Source: Candidatus Cloacimonadota bacterium
GTDB taxonomy: Bacteria; Cloacimonadota; Cloacimonadia; Cloacimonadales; Cloacimonadaceae
Direction of reading: 5' to 3'
Length of the DNA stretch: 52,387 nucleotides
Assembly: GCA_029561955.1 (NCBI GenBank)
Contig: JAKQWO010000048.1
Location: 1 to 52,387, forward strand
The notes under the pieces are model-generated. The model was not told the origin of the DNA, ran no database searches, and was given only the letters and a program-made list of their open reading frames with translations. Position 1 is the first letter of the stretch; every line of letters starts with the position of its first letter. Made by a program: the position numbers and the translations under genes. Of the stretch, positions 7,867 to 15,771 are shown in pieces.

Positions 7867-8442
7867 TTATGATTCCGAAGGTTCTCCCTCGGAATAGGAT
7901 TTTTTCCACTTGCTGTATTCGTTTAGCACAGCAGTGAAATCTCTGTGTATGAAAACGTCTAATAGCTCCACCGCTTTGCCAATCGTAGCTTGGATAGCTT
8001 CAGCTTGCGAGGGCGTTGGAGCTTGCAGGACATAGTCCCTGGCATCGGACTCGTTTTCTCTTCCAATGCCGATGCGAAAGCGTTTGAGGTCGTCGCCATT
8101 GATCACTTCCAAGAGGGATTTGATGCCATTGTGGCCGCCGTCTGAGCCAGAGCTACGGATGCGGAGGGTTCCCGCGGGTAGCTCCAGATCATCATAGATG
8201 ACGAGGCTTTGGTCTATATCCCAACGGCGTAATGCTTCTCTTGCTGCTAAGCCGGAACGGTTCATCCAGGTGAGCGGCTTGATCAGCACGGCTTTTGGAG
8301 TGTGAATGTAGGCGAACATAGAGTCCTGTTTAAAGGCTTTCTTATGAGCACGAGCCCACTCATCCAGACAGGTGAACCCGACGTTATGCCGCGTGTTTTG
8401 ATACTGCATTCCAGGGTTTCCAAGTCCTAAGATGAGCTTCAC
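7867..8442 (-). CDS. pth: Peptidyl-tRNA hydrolase
   Basis: 191-aa enzyme that releases tRNA from prematurely dropped peptidyl-tRNAs. Motifs: GLGNPGMQYQNTRHNVGF (N10 and catalytic H19), KPLTWMNRSG, YDDLELPAGTLRIRSSGSDGGHNGIKS. The initiator is GTG with a weak ribosome site. It follows rplY (ctc) and precedes rpsF; prs-ctc-pth is a widely conserved group. Confidence 0.97.
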   Translation of the reverse strand: MKLILGLGNPGMQYQNTRHNVGFTCLDEWARAHKKAFKQDSMFAYIHTPKAVLIKPLTWMNRSGLAAREALRRWDIDQSLVIYDDLELPAGTLRIRSSGSDGGHNGIKSLLEVINGDDLKRFRIGIGRENESDARDYVLQAPTPSQAEAIQATIGKAVELLDVFIHRDFTAVLNEYSKWKKSYSEGEPSES

Positions 8443-8462
8443 TGATGTGGCTACCTGCCTGG

Positions 8463-9086
8463 TTATTCCTCGGTCTGTTCCGCAGCTTCACCAGCGGATT
8501 CAGCTTCTTCGCCTTCTTCGCCTTCTTCCTCGACCTCTTCAACCTTGGCGTGCACCACTACGAGGGCCTCTTCTTCGTCATCTTTATAGACCCATTTGCC
8601 TTGAATAAGGTCTTTGATGCGCACTGAATCGCCGACTTTAAGGGGGCTGAGGTCAACGGTGATGTTTTCAGGCAGGTTGGTGGCTTGGCACACTACTTTC
8701 ACGGTGCGCTGGACAATATCCACGAAACCACCTTCTTTAAGGCCTGCGGCTTCGCCGATGAAGTTGATCGGCAGCTCAAATTCCATCTCGACTTCTGTGG
8801 GAATCACCTGAAAATCCAGGTGTAAGAAGTCACGGCGGACGGGATGTATGAGCTTGTCTTTGAGAATGGTGTGGTACTTTTGGCCATCCATATGTATTTC
8901 ATAAAAGGCGAGTTCGGTGAAGCTTTTCTTGTAGCATCTCATAAACTCAGCCTGGTTTATACTTATGGACTTGGTTTCCACGTTTGGGCCGTATAGTACG
9001 GCAGGGATGATACCCTGAGCACGTAGCTGTGTGAGGTCAGACTTCCTCTGTGTCTTGCGCGTTTGTGCTTCGAGAGTAAATATCAT
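8463..9086 (-). CDS. rplY: 50S ribosomal protein bL25 (CTC form) with acidic tail
   Basis: 207-aa protein of the longer CTC type: an N-terminal 5S-rRNA-binding L25 domain (residues 1-90) plus a C-terminal beta domain (TEVEMEFELPINFIGEAAGLKEGG...). The last 30 or so residues are almost entirely Glu, Ala and Gly, an acidic tail like that on bL9 in the same operon. ATG is preceded by GGAGG. Located between prs and pth. Confidence 0.96.
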   Translation of the reverse strand: MIFTLEAQTRKTQRKSDLTQLRAQGIIPAVLYGPNVETKSISINQAEFMRCYKKSFTELAFYEIHMDGQKYHTILKDKLIHPVRRDFLHLDFQVIPTEVEMEFELPINFIGEAAGLKEGGFVDIVQRTVKVVCQATNLPENITVDLSPLKVGDSVRIKDLIQGKWVYKDDEEEALVVVHAKVEEVEEEGEEGEEAESAGEAAEQTEE

Positions 9087-9105
9087 TTATTCCTCCAGTA
9101 GATTA

Positions 9106-10050
9106 CTATCTAAATAATATGCTAAGTGATTCTTCAATATGGATCTTCTTGATGGCTACAGCCAGCATTTCGGCTATAGATAGCTGAACGATCTTCTCGC
9201 ATTTGGCTTTTTCTTCGGTGAGTGGGATGGTATTGGTGATGAAGAGCTTTTCTATCGGCGAAGCTTCAAGCAACTCTATTGCATTTGCCGAGAGAATGCC
9301 ATGTGTGCATGCGGCATAAATCTTGCTGGCACCATGATCTTCCAGTACATGCGCTATTTGGATGAGGCTGCGACCGGTGTCTATGATGTCGTCGAACAGG
9401 ATGGCCGTCTTGCCTTCCACATCTCCAATGATGTTGAGCAATTCTGCCTTGTCGTCATTCCCGCTGCGTCTCTTGTCTCCGATGGCGAGGCCACAATTGA
9501 GTCTGGTGGCCAAAGCCCTGGCGCGTATCGCACCTCCGGAATCTGGAGATACCACCACGATGTTTTCCATCTTCATACTCTCAAAATACCTGGCGAAGGA
9601 AGGGGTAGAGTAGAGGTGGTCAACAGGGATGTTGAAAAAGCCTTGGATTTGGTCTGCGTGTAGATCCACGGTTACTATTCTATCTGCTCCGGCTACGGTG
9701 ATGAGATCGGCCACCAATTTGGCGGTGATGGGCACACGCGGCTGATCTTTCTTGTCCGAACGAGCATAGGCGTAGTAGGGGATCACACAATTGATCCTCT
9801 GCGCAGAAGCACGTTTCAGGGCATCGATCATGATCAGCAAATCCATTAGACTGTCATTTACGGGACGGCAGGTGGGTTGAATAATGAACACATCGGCTCC
9901 ACGGACGTTGTCGTTGATCTTTACAAACGATTCGTCATTTGCAAATTTGAACAGATCAATATCCGCGAGTGGAATCCCCGCATATCGGGCCACTTCTTCG
10001 GCTAAGGGACGGTTTGCCTTACCGGTCAATAGCTTAAGTTTTGTGTACAT
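9106..10050 (-). CDS. prs: Ribose-phosphate pyrophosphokinase
   Basis: 314-aa enzyme of normal length making PRPP from ribose 5-phosphate and ATP, feeding nucleotide, His and Trp synthesis. Motifs: NDESFVKINDNVRG, PYYAYARSDKK (ATP loop), VDLHADQIQGFF (the family PRPP synthetase signature) and ILFDDIIDTGRSL (PRPP-binding loop). Its start overlaps the end of ispE by 25 bp, so the two are probably coupled. Confidence 0.97.
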   Translation of the reverse strand: MYTKLKLLTGKANRPLAEEVARYAGIPLADIDLFKFANDESFVKINDNVRGADVFIIQPTCRPVNDSLMDLLIMIDALKRASAQRINCVIPYYAYARSDKKDQPRVPITAKLVADLITVAGADRIVTVDLHADQIQGFFNIPVDHLYSTPSFARYFESMKMENIVVVSPDSGGAIRARALATRLNCGLAIGDKRRSGNDDKAELLNIIGDVEGKTAILFDDIIDTGRSLIQIAHVLEDHGASKIYAACTHGILSANAIELLEASPIEKLFITNTIPLTEEKAKCEKIVQLSIAEMLAVAIKKIHIEESLSILFR

Positions 10051-10880
10051 TTGTAGTATTCTTCCTTACTAATGGTTCTTGTAGCCGTTGTCCAAAAGCC
10101 TAAGTCGTTAAATTCTTCACGACAGGCCTCCAGAGCAGCTTGGTTGTTAAAGACGCCAAAACAGGTGCTGCCACTACCGCTCATCAGAGCTGTGCTTGCG
10201 CCGTGCTCTTGCATCTTGCCTATAATATCGCCAATGGCAGGATATTTATCAGCAATACCCTGCTGGAGGCGATTGAAATAAACGCCTTTCTGGATTGCGT
10301 CCAGATATGAAAACGAGGGCTCGAGTGCTCCGTGGTCTACCAATTGATAAGCCTCAGAGCTCGAAATTGCGACATGTGGATTGACTAAGAGAAGGTTGTC
10401 CAGAAGGATGTCGTCTACAGGGGTAAGCTGTTGACCACGGTCTTCTCCCAGCGCAGTACCTCCCATGAGGAAGAAATTGACGTCACTGCCGAAAGTGGCG
10501 GCGATCTTGTGCAACTCCTCTTCACTCAAGTGTAGGCTCCACAACTTGTTTAAGATCAAGAGAGTGACGGCAGCATTGGAGCTGCCTCCACCCAAACCTG
10601 CAGCAACGGGAATATCCTTTATCAACTCAATTTCTATCCCTTTACCGGGGTTAAAGTGGCTCTCTAAATAGTGAGCCACTTTGTAAACGAGGTTGTCATT
10701 TGTACTCAATTGCGGCAGGTTAGACCATACTTTTACACCTCGGCTTTTTGTCAAAGTAAATCTAAGCTGATCCCTAAGGTCAATACTCGCAAACAGGGTT
10801 TCGATACGAGTATAGCCGTTAGGAAGCTTTCCCAGGACCTCAAGCGACAGGTTTATCTTTGCGCAGGAAGCGGCCTGCAT
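10026..10880 (-). CDS. ispE: 4-diphosphocytidyl-2-C-methyl-D-erythritol kinase
   Basis: 284-aa GHMP kinase of the MEP isoprenoid pathway. The N-terminal AKINLSLEVLG contains the conserved Lys (K8). The ATP loop PVAAGLGGGSSNAA is at about 91-104. LMSGSGSTCFGVF near the C-terminus is GHMP motif 3. The conserved AKINLSL begins six residues after the initiator, so translation must start at ATG 10880, within the last 41 bp of the kinase gene upstream. The 3' end also overlaps prs. Confidence 0.96.
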   Translation of the reverse strand: MQAASCAKINLSLEVLGKLPNGYTRIETLFASIDLRDQLRFTLTKSRGVKVWSNLPQLSTNDNLVYKVAHYLESHFNPGKGIEIELIKDIPVAAGLGGGSSNAAVTLLILNKLWSLHLSEEELHKIAATFGSDVNFFLMGGTALGEDRGQQLTPVDDILLDNLLLVNPHVAISSSEAYQLVDHGALEPSFSYLDAIQKGVYFNRLQQGIADKYPAIGDIIGKMQEHGASTALMSGSGSTCFGVFNNQAALEACREEFNDLGFWTTATRTISKEEYYKCTQNLSY

Positions 10881-13131
10881 GTCTCTTCTTCAACTTACTT
10901 GGGGTTTCATCGCCATAGTAGTAGTAATAGTAATAGTAATAGTAGTAATAGTAGTTTTGCCTGCTGTAATACTTCTGGGCGTAGATGCCGTTTACGATGA
11001 TGCCGTCAATGGTAGCGTCGATATTTCCCATCAGTTCTTTGGTGCGTTTGATGATGCCCTTTTCAGTAAAGCCACAGCGCACCACGAGGAAGGTAAGGTC
11101 TACCTTTTTGGTGAGGATCAGGGCGTCTGTCACAGCGATAATGGGAGGCGTATCAAAGAGCACAAAATCGTAGTGTGCCTTGAGCTCTTCCATGAGTATA
11201 TCTGCTCTCGCAGAGGAGATAAGCTCGGCGGGGTTAGGAGGCACGAAGCCGCTGGTGATTACGTCCAGGTTGGGGATACCGGTAGCTTTGGTGACCTGTT
11301 CTACGCTCACATCAGGGTCTATCAGATAGTCTGACAATCCATTTTCCTTCTCAATGCCAAATTTGTTATGGATCATGGGACGTCTCATGTCCATGTCCAC
11401 CAAGATTACTTTGGCGTTCATCTGAGCCAAGGTGATGGCTGTATTCACGATAGAGGTTGATTTTCCTTCTTTGGGTCCGGAAGAGGTGATCAGCATTGAA
11501 GTGCTGCCGGTGGTATTTCTGCGGCTTAGGATATTGGTTCTCAGGGTGCGGTAGGATTCTGCCACGGGTGATTTAGGCGCATAGTGAGAGACCAGTTGCA
11601 TCATCACATAGTGCATGGATTTGCTGAGCTGCTCCTTGTTTTCACCCTCAGCTCTCTCTATCATGGCGTTGAATTCTTCCATACGTGCTTCTGATTCTTG
11701 GATCACTGGAATGGTACCCACAATGGGAAGCTTCACATAGGTTTCCATGTCTTCCAGAGTGCGCAATTTGTTGTCGAGTGAATGCACCAAGAAAGCACTT
11801 CCGATTCCCAAACCGAGTCCCAAAATGACGCCCACCAAGATGTTCATTGATACTTTTGGTTTGATCGGGCTTCCAGGACGACTGGCAAGGTCAACGATGC
11901 GGATGTTACCCACTTTGGCCTGTTCGGCAACCTTGGCATCCTCATATTTCTCCATCATGATGCCGTGTATCTTACCGTCCAGTTGGACGTTACGCATCAG
12001 GCGGGCCAGTTCCAATTCTGTATTAGGCAGCGAGATGATACGCTCGTCATACATTTCTTTGGTTTGGGCAAGTCCATCTGCTTTGGTGCGTGCAATTTCC
12101 AGCTCCACATTGGTTTGGATGATCTTTACCAAGGTATCGTTGCGCATGGCAAGAGGATCATCTGTGGTGGATGCTGCGACCAGCTTTTTGATTTCTAAAT
12201 CCAGCTCGGTTTTAGTGCGTTCAAGTTCTGCATTCAAAGCTATGATTTGAGGGTGGTCTGTAGGATAGTTGTTCTTGGTCAAGAGTTTGGTGATCAGGGA
12301 TTGAGTTTCGATCACCTGCTTGCGAAGCTCGTTGATATAGGGAGTTTTGAGCACGGTGCTCACGTTTACTACCAAGGAGTCTTGCTGTTGTAACTGTTTT
12401 TGGAAGAGTTCAAGGGTGCGGGCTTTAACAGCCTGGTCAGTGAGAGCTGCTTCATATTCAGATTCAATCTTGGCGGATTCCTCAATCAGCTTTCTGGTTT
12501 CTTCGGAAAGCTCGGTGAGTTTATTCATGTTTTTAAATTCACGGAGATCGTTTTCAGAACTCTGCAAGCGTCTGGAAATAGCGTCCAATTGCGTTTCCAA
12601 AAACTCTCTAATGGTGGTATATTCAAGCCGAGCAAACTGAGTGTTTTCCTGTTGAACCGCTTCAGCAATACTGTTCACAGCAGCCATAGCTTCACCCTGA
12701 GAAGTAGATTCGAAGCTGATGGTGAGGATGTCAGTCTCACGCTTGGATTCCACTTTCACTCTGCGTAAACGACCGGCAGGATCGGTAGAAGATGCAACCG
12801 GGAAGCTCTCCCAATCGGGATATTTTTTCATAATTTCCCAGGCAGCGTCAAGGATAGGTTTGCTTTTAATCAGCTCAATCTGGTTGTTGAGCTCGTTTTT
12901 AGCGTTGCCGGAGCCAGCCAAAAACAAGTCTGCTCCACTTTTTTGGGTTTCCAAAAGAATCCTGTTCGACGCTGAGTAGATCCTCGGTTGCCTGGCAGTG
13001 TAAATGATCGTGCCTATCAAAACGATAATGAATACCAGAATCACCAAATAGCGATACTGCAGGATTATTCTAAAGTAATCGCTAATGTTTATTTCATCAG
13101 AAGCTGGTGTTGGAGTATTTTGCTGTTCCAT
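10840..13131 (-). CDS. Wzc-like polysaccharide co-polymerase / bacterial tyrosine kinase with poly-Tyr tail
   Basis: 763-aa inner-membrane protein of the Wzz/BY-kinase family controlling export and chain length of surface polysaccharide. The first membrane segment is at about residues 30-48 (YLVILVFIIVLIGTIIY). Periplasmic coiled coils follow, then a GNVR-like stretch and a second membrane segment (MNILVGVILGLGLGIGSAFL). The cytoplasmic kinase has Walker A SSGPKEGKSTS at about 547, Walker A' ILVDMDMRRPMIHN and Walker B FVLFDTPPI. The tail holds 13 consecutive tyrosines (residues 727-739) plus nearby YY, then a basic end. Tyr-rich tails of this family are autophosphorylated. The SLBB export gene is directly upstream. 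Confidence 0.95.
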   Translation of the reverse strand: MEQQNTPTPASDEINISDYFRIILQYRYLVILVFIIVLIGTIIYTARQPRIYSASNRILLETQKSGADLFLAGSGNAKNELNNQIELIKSKPILDAAWEIMKKYPDWESFPVASSTDPAGRLRRVKVESKRETDILTISFESTSQGEAMAAVNSIAEAVQQENTQFARLEYTTIREFLETQLDAISRRLQSSENDLREFKNMNKLTELSEETRKLIEESAKIESEYEAALTDQAVKARTLELFQKQLQQQDSLVVNVSTVLKTPYINELRKQVIETQSLITKLLTKNNYPTDHPQIIALNAELERTKTELDLEIKKLVAASTTDDPLAMRNDTLVKIIQTNVELEIARTKADGLAQTKEMYDERIISLPNTELELARLMRNVQLDGKIHGIMMEKYEDAKVAEQAKVGNIRIVDLASRPGSPIKPKVSMNILVGVILGLGLGIGSAFLVHSLDNKLRTLEDMETYVKLPIVGTIPVIQESEARMEEFNAMIERAEGENKEQLSKSMHYVMMQLVSHYAPKSPVAESYRTLRTNILSRRNTTGSTSMLITSSGPKEGKSTSIVNTAITLAQMNAKVILVDMDMRRPMIHNKFGIEKENGLSDYLIDPDVSVEQVTKATGIPNLDVITSGFVPPNPAELISSARADILMEELKAHYDFVLFDTPPIIAVTDALILTKKVDLTFLVVRCGFTEKGIIKRTKELMGNIDATIDGIIVNGIYAQKYYSRQNYYYYYYYYYYYYYGDETPSKLKKRHAGRFLRKDKPVA
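10915..10953 (-). repeat. TAY trinucleotide tract encoding 13 tyrosines
   Basis: Thirteen consecutive TAC/TAT codons in mixed order, in the 3' end of the tyrosine kinase gene. Being a triplet tract, copy-number change would keep frame and only change the number of phosphorylatable tyrosines. Confidence 0.95.
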
Positions 13132-13147
13132 ATCAGTTCATGCGCTC

Positions 13148-13639
13148 CTATTTCAAGTTGGTTATCAAGTTGTAGACACTGAGGGCAACAGCCACCTTGG
13201 AAAGGAAGTCCACAACCTTGGTGAATGCATAGAAGATCGTTCCAGAAAGCACTACCGTGTCTCCAGGCATGAGCATAGGAAGCATATCTTCATCTGCAGT
13301 TTCCATATATTTCTTGAGATTTACCCATAGTATTTCAGGCTTTTCACCTTCGCCACGAGGACGTATCACTCGTATTTTATTAAGCTTAGCATCTTCTCTG
13401 GGCCCTCCAGCCAAGGCTAATAGCGTCAGAAAATTCGTGTCATCCGGCACCAAATAAAGCCCCGGTTTATACACCTGACCCAATATGTACACGTTCATTT
13501 TGAGCTTTTCCACTCCTGAACGTGCTCCATCATATGTGTAAGCGGATATACCGCCAACGTTTGACATGCCGGCGTCGCTCTGAGCAAAAAGCCCATAAGT
13601 CATAGCCAACAATAAGATTATGAATGCGATCTTGTTCAC
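13148..13639 (-). CDS. SLBB-domain exported protein, minimal polysaccharide-export partner
   Basis: 163 aa. Signal peptide at 1-19 (MNKIAFIILLLAMTYGLFAQ). One SLBB beta-grasp domain spans about residues 45-135 (VYILGQVYKPGLYLVPDDTNFLTLLALAGGP...IRVIRPRG...PGDTVVL), and the C-terminus has a hydrophobic helix (VVDFLSKVAVALSVYNLI). Wza-type exporters normally carry an N-terminal Poly_export domain and are 350 aa or more; that domain is absent here. GTG 13639 was chosen for GAGG six nt upstream and a clean signal peptide; TTG 13651 is the alternative. Directly upstream of the BY-kinase gene (16-bp gap). Confidence 0.8.
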   Translation of the reverse strand: MNKIAFIILLLAMTYGLFAQSDAGMSNVGGISAYTYDGARSGVEKLKMNVYILGQVYKPGLYLVPDDTNFLTLLALAGGPREDAKLNKIRVIRPRGEGEKPEILWVNLKKYMETADEDMLPMLMPGDTVVLSGTIFYAFTKVVDFLSKVAVALSVYNLITNLK

Positions 13640-13863
13640 AACGATCCTCAAAATTTAGATTTAGACTACTTAAAAATGGTGGGATAATCAGTCAAGTGAA
13701 ATTTCTCTTTTTCGGATACAACTCAGTTGGAACTGACTATGATATAGATGGTTATAGAGTTTGAGTGCTACTGCTAGAGCAGGCTCAAGAGCAGGGTTTA
13801 ACCAAAATAACGCAATAGACGTTTTCCAAAGTTGAGCTTTCCCTCTCCCTTCACTTACTTCGC

Positions 13864-13948
13864 CCTTGCTTACCCGCTCGGTGATTACTCGGAGATACTC
13901 GGGAAAAACCCGAGAGGCACCGGCGTATCGCCGCTCTGCTAAGTAAGG
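13864..13948 (-). repeat. 85-bp palindromic dispersed repeat, copy 2 (inverted)
   Basis: The reverse complement reads CCTTACTTAGC ... CTCGGG-TTTTT-CCCGAG ... CCGAGTAATCACC ... GCGGGTAAGCAAGG, the same length and core as the copies at 2060 and 33200. The left inner half is more diverged than between those two copies. Confidence 0.88.
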
Positions 13949-13964
13949 GAGGAGCAGGAAATCA

Positions 13965-14082
13965 ATGTGGTTTTTAGGTCAGTGCCAGGCTCACATCTAC
14001 CTCCCACCTTAGAGCCTCCATCGTTTGATTTAAAGAGGAATAAAGGTGGCTCACAGATGCACACTGGGGCAACTGCATTATT
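13965..14082 (+). repeat. Companion repeat module, copy 2
   Basis: Aligns with 2203-2320: ATGTGGTTTTT, CCCACCTTAGAGCCTCC, GTTTGATTTAAAGAGGAAT, AAGGTGGCTCACAG, ending CACTGGGGCAACTGCATT. It has the same strand as copy 1 although the neighbouring palindrome is inverted. Confidence 0.7.
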
Positions 14083-14247
14083 TGGGCTAAAGGGTGTCGA
14101 AGAGTGCTTTATCGAGCAAAAATCGAGATCCGGCATCCTTTTTGGGCTGCGGCAAAACCTGAATCTTGCTGCTTTTTTTACTTCTCACTTGACAAGCAAG
14201 CTACCGTAGAATTGTTGACTTACATACCTTTTTATAACGGAGAAGAA

Positions 14248-15771
14248 ATGAGTAAGAAAGAAAGAACTGCAATCGAACCCACTAGGGAAGAAAACTATGC
14301 CGAATGGTATCAGCAGGTGATCAAAGCCGCTGATCTGGCTGAAAATAGTGAAGTTAGAGGCTGCATGGTGATCAAGCCATGGGGCTATGCTATATGGGAA
14401 AATATCCAGCATGTTTTGGATGGAATGTTTAGAGAAACGGGGCATAGAAACGCCTATTTCCCCATCTTCATCCCCAAGAGCTACTTTGAAAAGGAAGCGG
14501 AGCACGTGGAAGGCTTTGCCAAAGAATGTGCCGTGGTCACGCATAGCCGCCTTGAGGATGATGGTCATGGAGGCTTGAAAGCTGCTGGAGAGCTCACGGA
14601 GCCTTATATTGTGCGTCCCACCAGCGAGACCATCATCGGTGCTTCATTTGCCAAGTGGGTCAATTCCTATCGCGATCTGCCTCTGCTGATCAACCAGTGG
14701 GCTAACGTGGTGAGATGGGAGATGCGAACTCGCTTATTTTTAAGGACATCGGAGTTTTTATGGCAAGAGGGTCACACGGTGCATGAAACCCCGGAAGAAG
14801 CCATGGAAGAGACGATGCAGATGCTGGAAGTTTATGCTCGTTTTGCTGCTGATTATCTGGCTATTCCTGTGATCAAAGGTGAAAAGACGGAAGGCGAGAA
14901 GTTTCCCGGAGCTGTGAATACCTATAGCATCGAAGCTATGATGCAGGATAAAAAAGCCTTACAGAGCGGAACCTCCCACTTTTTGGGGCAGAATTTTGCC
15001 CGTAGTTCCAATATCCGCTATCAGAATCGTGAAGGTGAATTTGACTTTGCCTGGACCACCTCCTGGGGTGTTTCCACCAGGCTGATTGGGGCTTTGATCA
15101 TGGCTCACAGCGATGACAATGGTCTCGTTTTACCTCCCAAAATAGCGCCTGCACATCTGGTGATCCTGCCCATTTATAGAGATGAAGCGGAAAGAGAAGC
15201 GGTGATGGCAGTGGTCAAGCAGGTGCAAGAAATGTTTAAGGGCACTTGGTTTGAGGACGTGCATCTCTATACAGAACTTGATGATCGGGAGCTCACGGGG
15301 AGTGAAAGAAACTGGCATTGGATCAAGAAAGGCATTCCGCTCAGGATGGAAATTGGGCCTCGTGACGTGGCCAGCGGTAAAGTGATGATCGCTCGCAGGG
15401 ATAAGGAGCCCAGAGACAAGGAATCCGTCGAAATGGCTCAGATCAAGGATTATGTGCTCAAAACTTTGGCTGAAATCCAAGCGAATATCTATGGCAAGGC
15501 TCTGAAATTCCAGCAAGATAATACCATCAAGATAGATGACACTGAGGAATTTTACAAGTTTTTTACACCCAAAAATGAGGAGCAGCCTGAGATCCACGGT
15601 GGTTTTGCGCTTTCTCATTTTTGTGGAGATGAGGCTTGTGAAGAAAAGATCAAAGACGACCTCAAGGTTACGGTGCGCTGTGTTCCCTTTGATGTAGCTG
15701 AAGAGGACGGAACCTGCATTTCTTGTGGTAAACCTTCCAAACGGAGAGTGGTTTTTGCCAAATCATACTAA
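14248..15771 (+). CDS. proS: Prolyl-tRNA synthetase, type 3 (archaeal/eukaryotic-like, zinc domain)
   Basis: 507-aa class II synthetase charging tRNA-Pro. Motif 2 region: NQWANVVRWEMRTRLFLRTSEFLWQEGHT. The proline/ATP pocket has RPTSET and HFLGQNFA. The C-terminal domain has CGDEACEEK...CISCGKPSKRR, a four-cysteine zinc site, and ends in a Tyr, as in ProS type 3. There is no YbaK editing insertion, unlike the bacterial type. ATG 14248 was chosen for GGAGAAG six nt upstream; the frame stays open back to 14104 but that stretch is repeat-derived. First gene of proS-cinA-purD. Confidence 0.97.
   Translation: MSKKERTAIEPTREENYAEWYQQVIKAADLAENSEVRGCMVIKPWGYAIWENIQHVLDGMFRETGHRNAYFPIFIPKSYFEKEAEHVEGFAKECAVVTHSRLEDDGHGGLKAAGELTEPYIVRPTSETIIGASFAKWVNSYRDLPLLINQWANVVRWEMRTRLFLRTSEFLWQEGHTVHETPEEAMEETMQMLEVYARFAADYLAIPVIKGEKTEGEKFPGAVNTYSIEAMMQDKKALQSGTSHFLGQNFARSSNIRYQNREGEFDFAWTTSWGVSTRLIGALIMAHSDDNGLVLPPKIAPAHLVILPIYRDEAEREAVMAVVKQVQEMFKGTWFEDVHLYTELDDRELTGSERNWHWIKKGIPLRMEIGPRDVASGKVMIARRDKEPRDKESVEMAQIKDYVLKTLAEIQANIYGKALKFQQDNTIKIDDTEEFYKFFTPKNEEQPEIHGGFALSHFCGDEACEEKIKDDLKVTVRCVPFDVAEEDGTCISCGKPSKRRVVFAKSY

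Larger units (their letters stand above)
13640..14247. other. Divergent intergenic region with repeat modules
   Basis: About 600 bp between the SLBB gene (minus) and proS (plus). It holds the inverted copy of the 85-bp palindrome (13864-13948) and the companion module (13965-14082). It must also contain promoters for both directions, but no -35/-10 pair at proper spacing was convincing. Confidence 0.6.

Noticed and set aside
14104-14247. N-terminal extension of ProS
   Set aside because: The stretch has no ribosome site, is next to repeat sequence, and ProS homology begins after ATG 14248.
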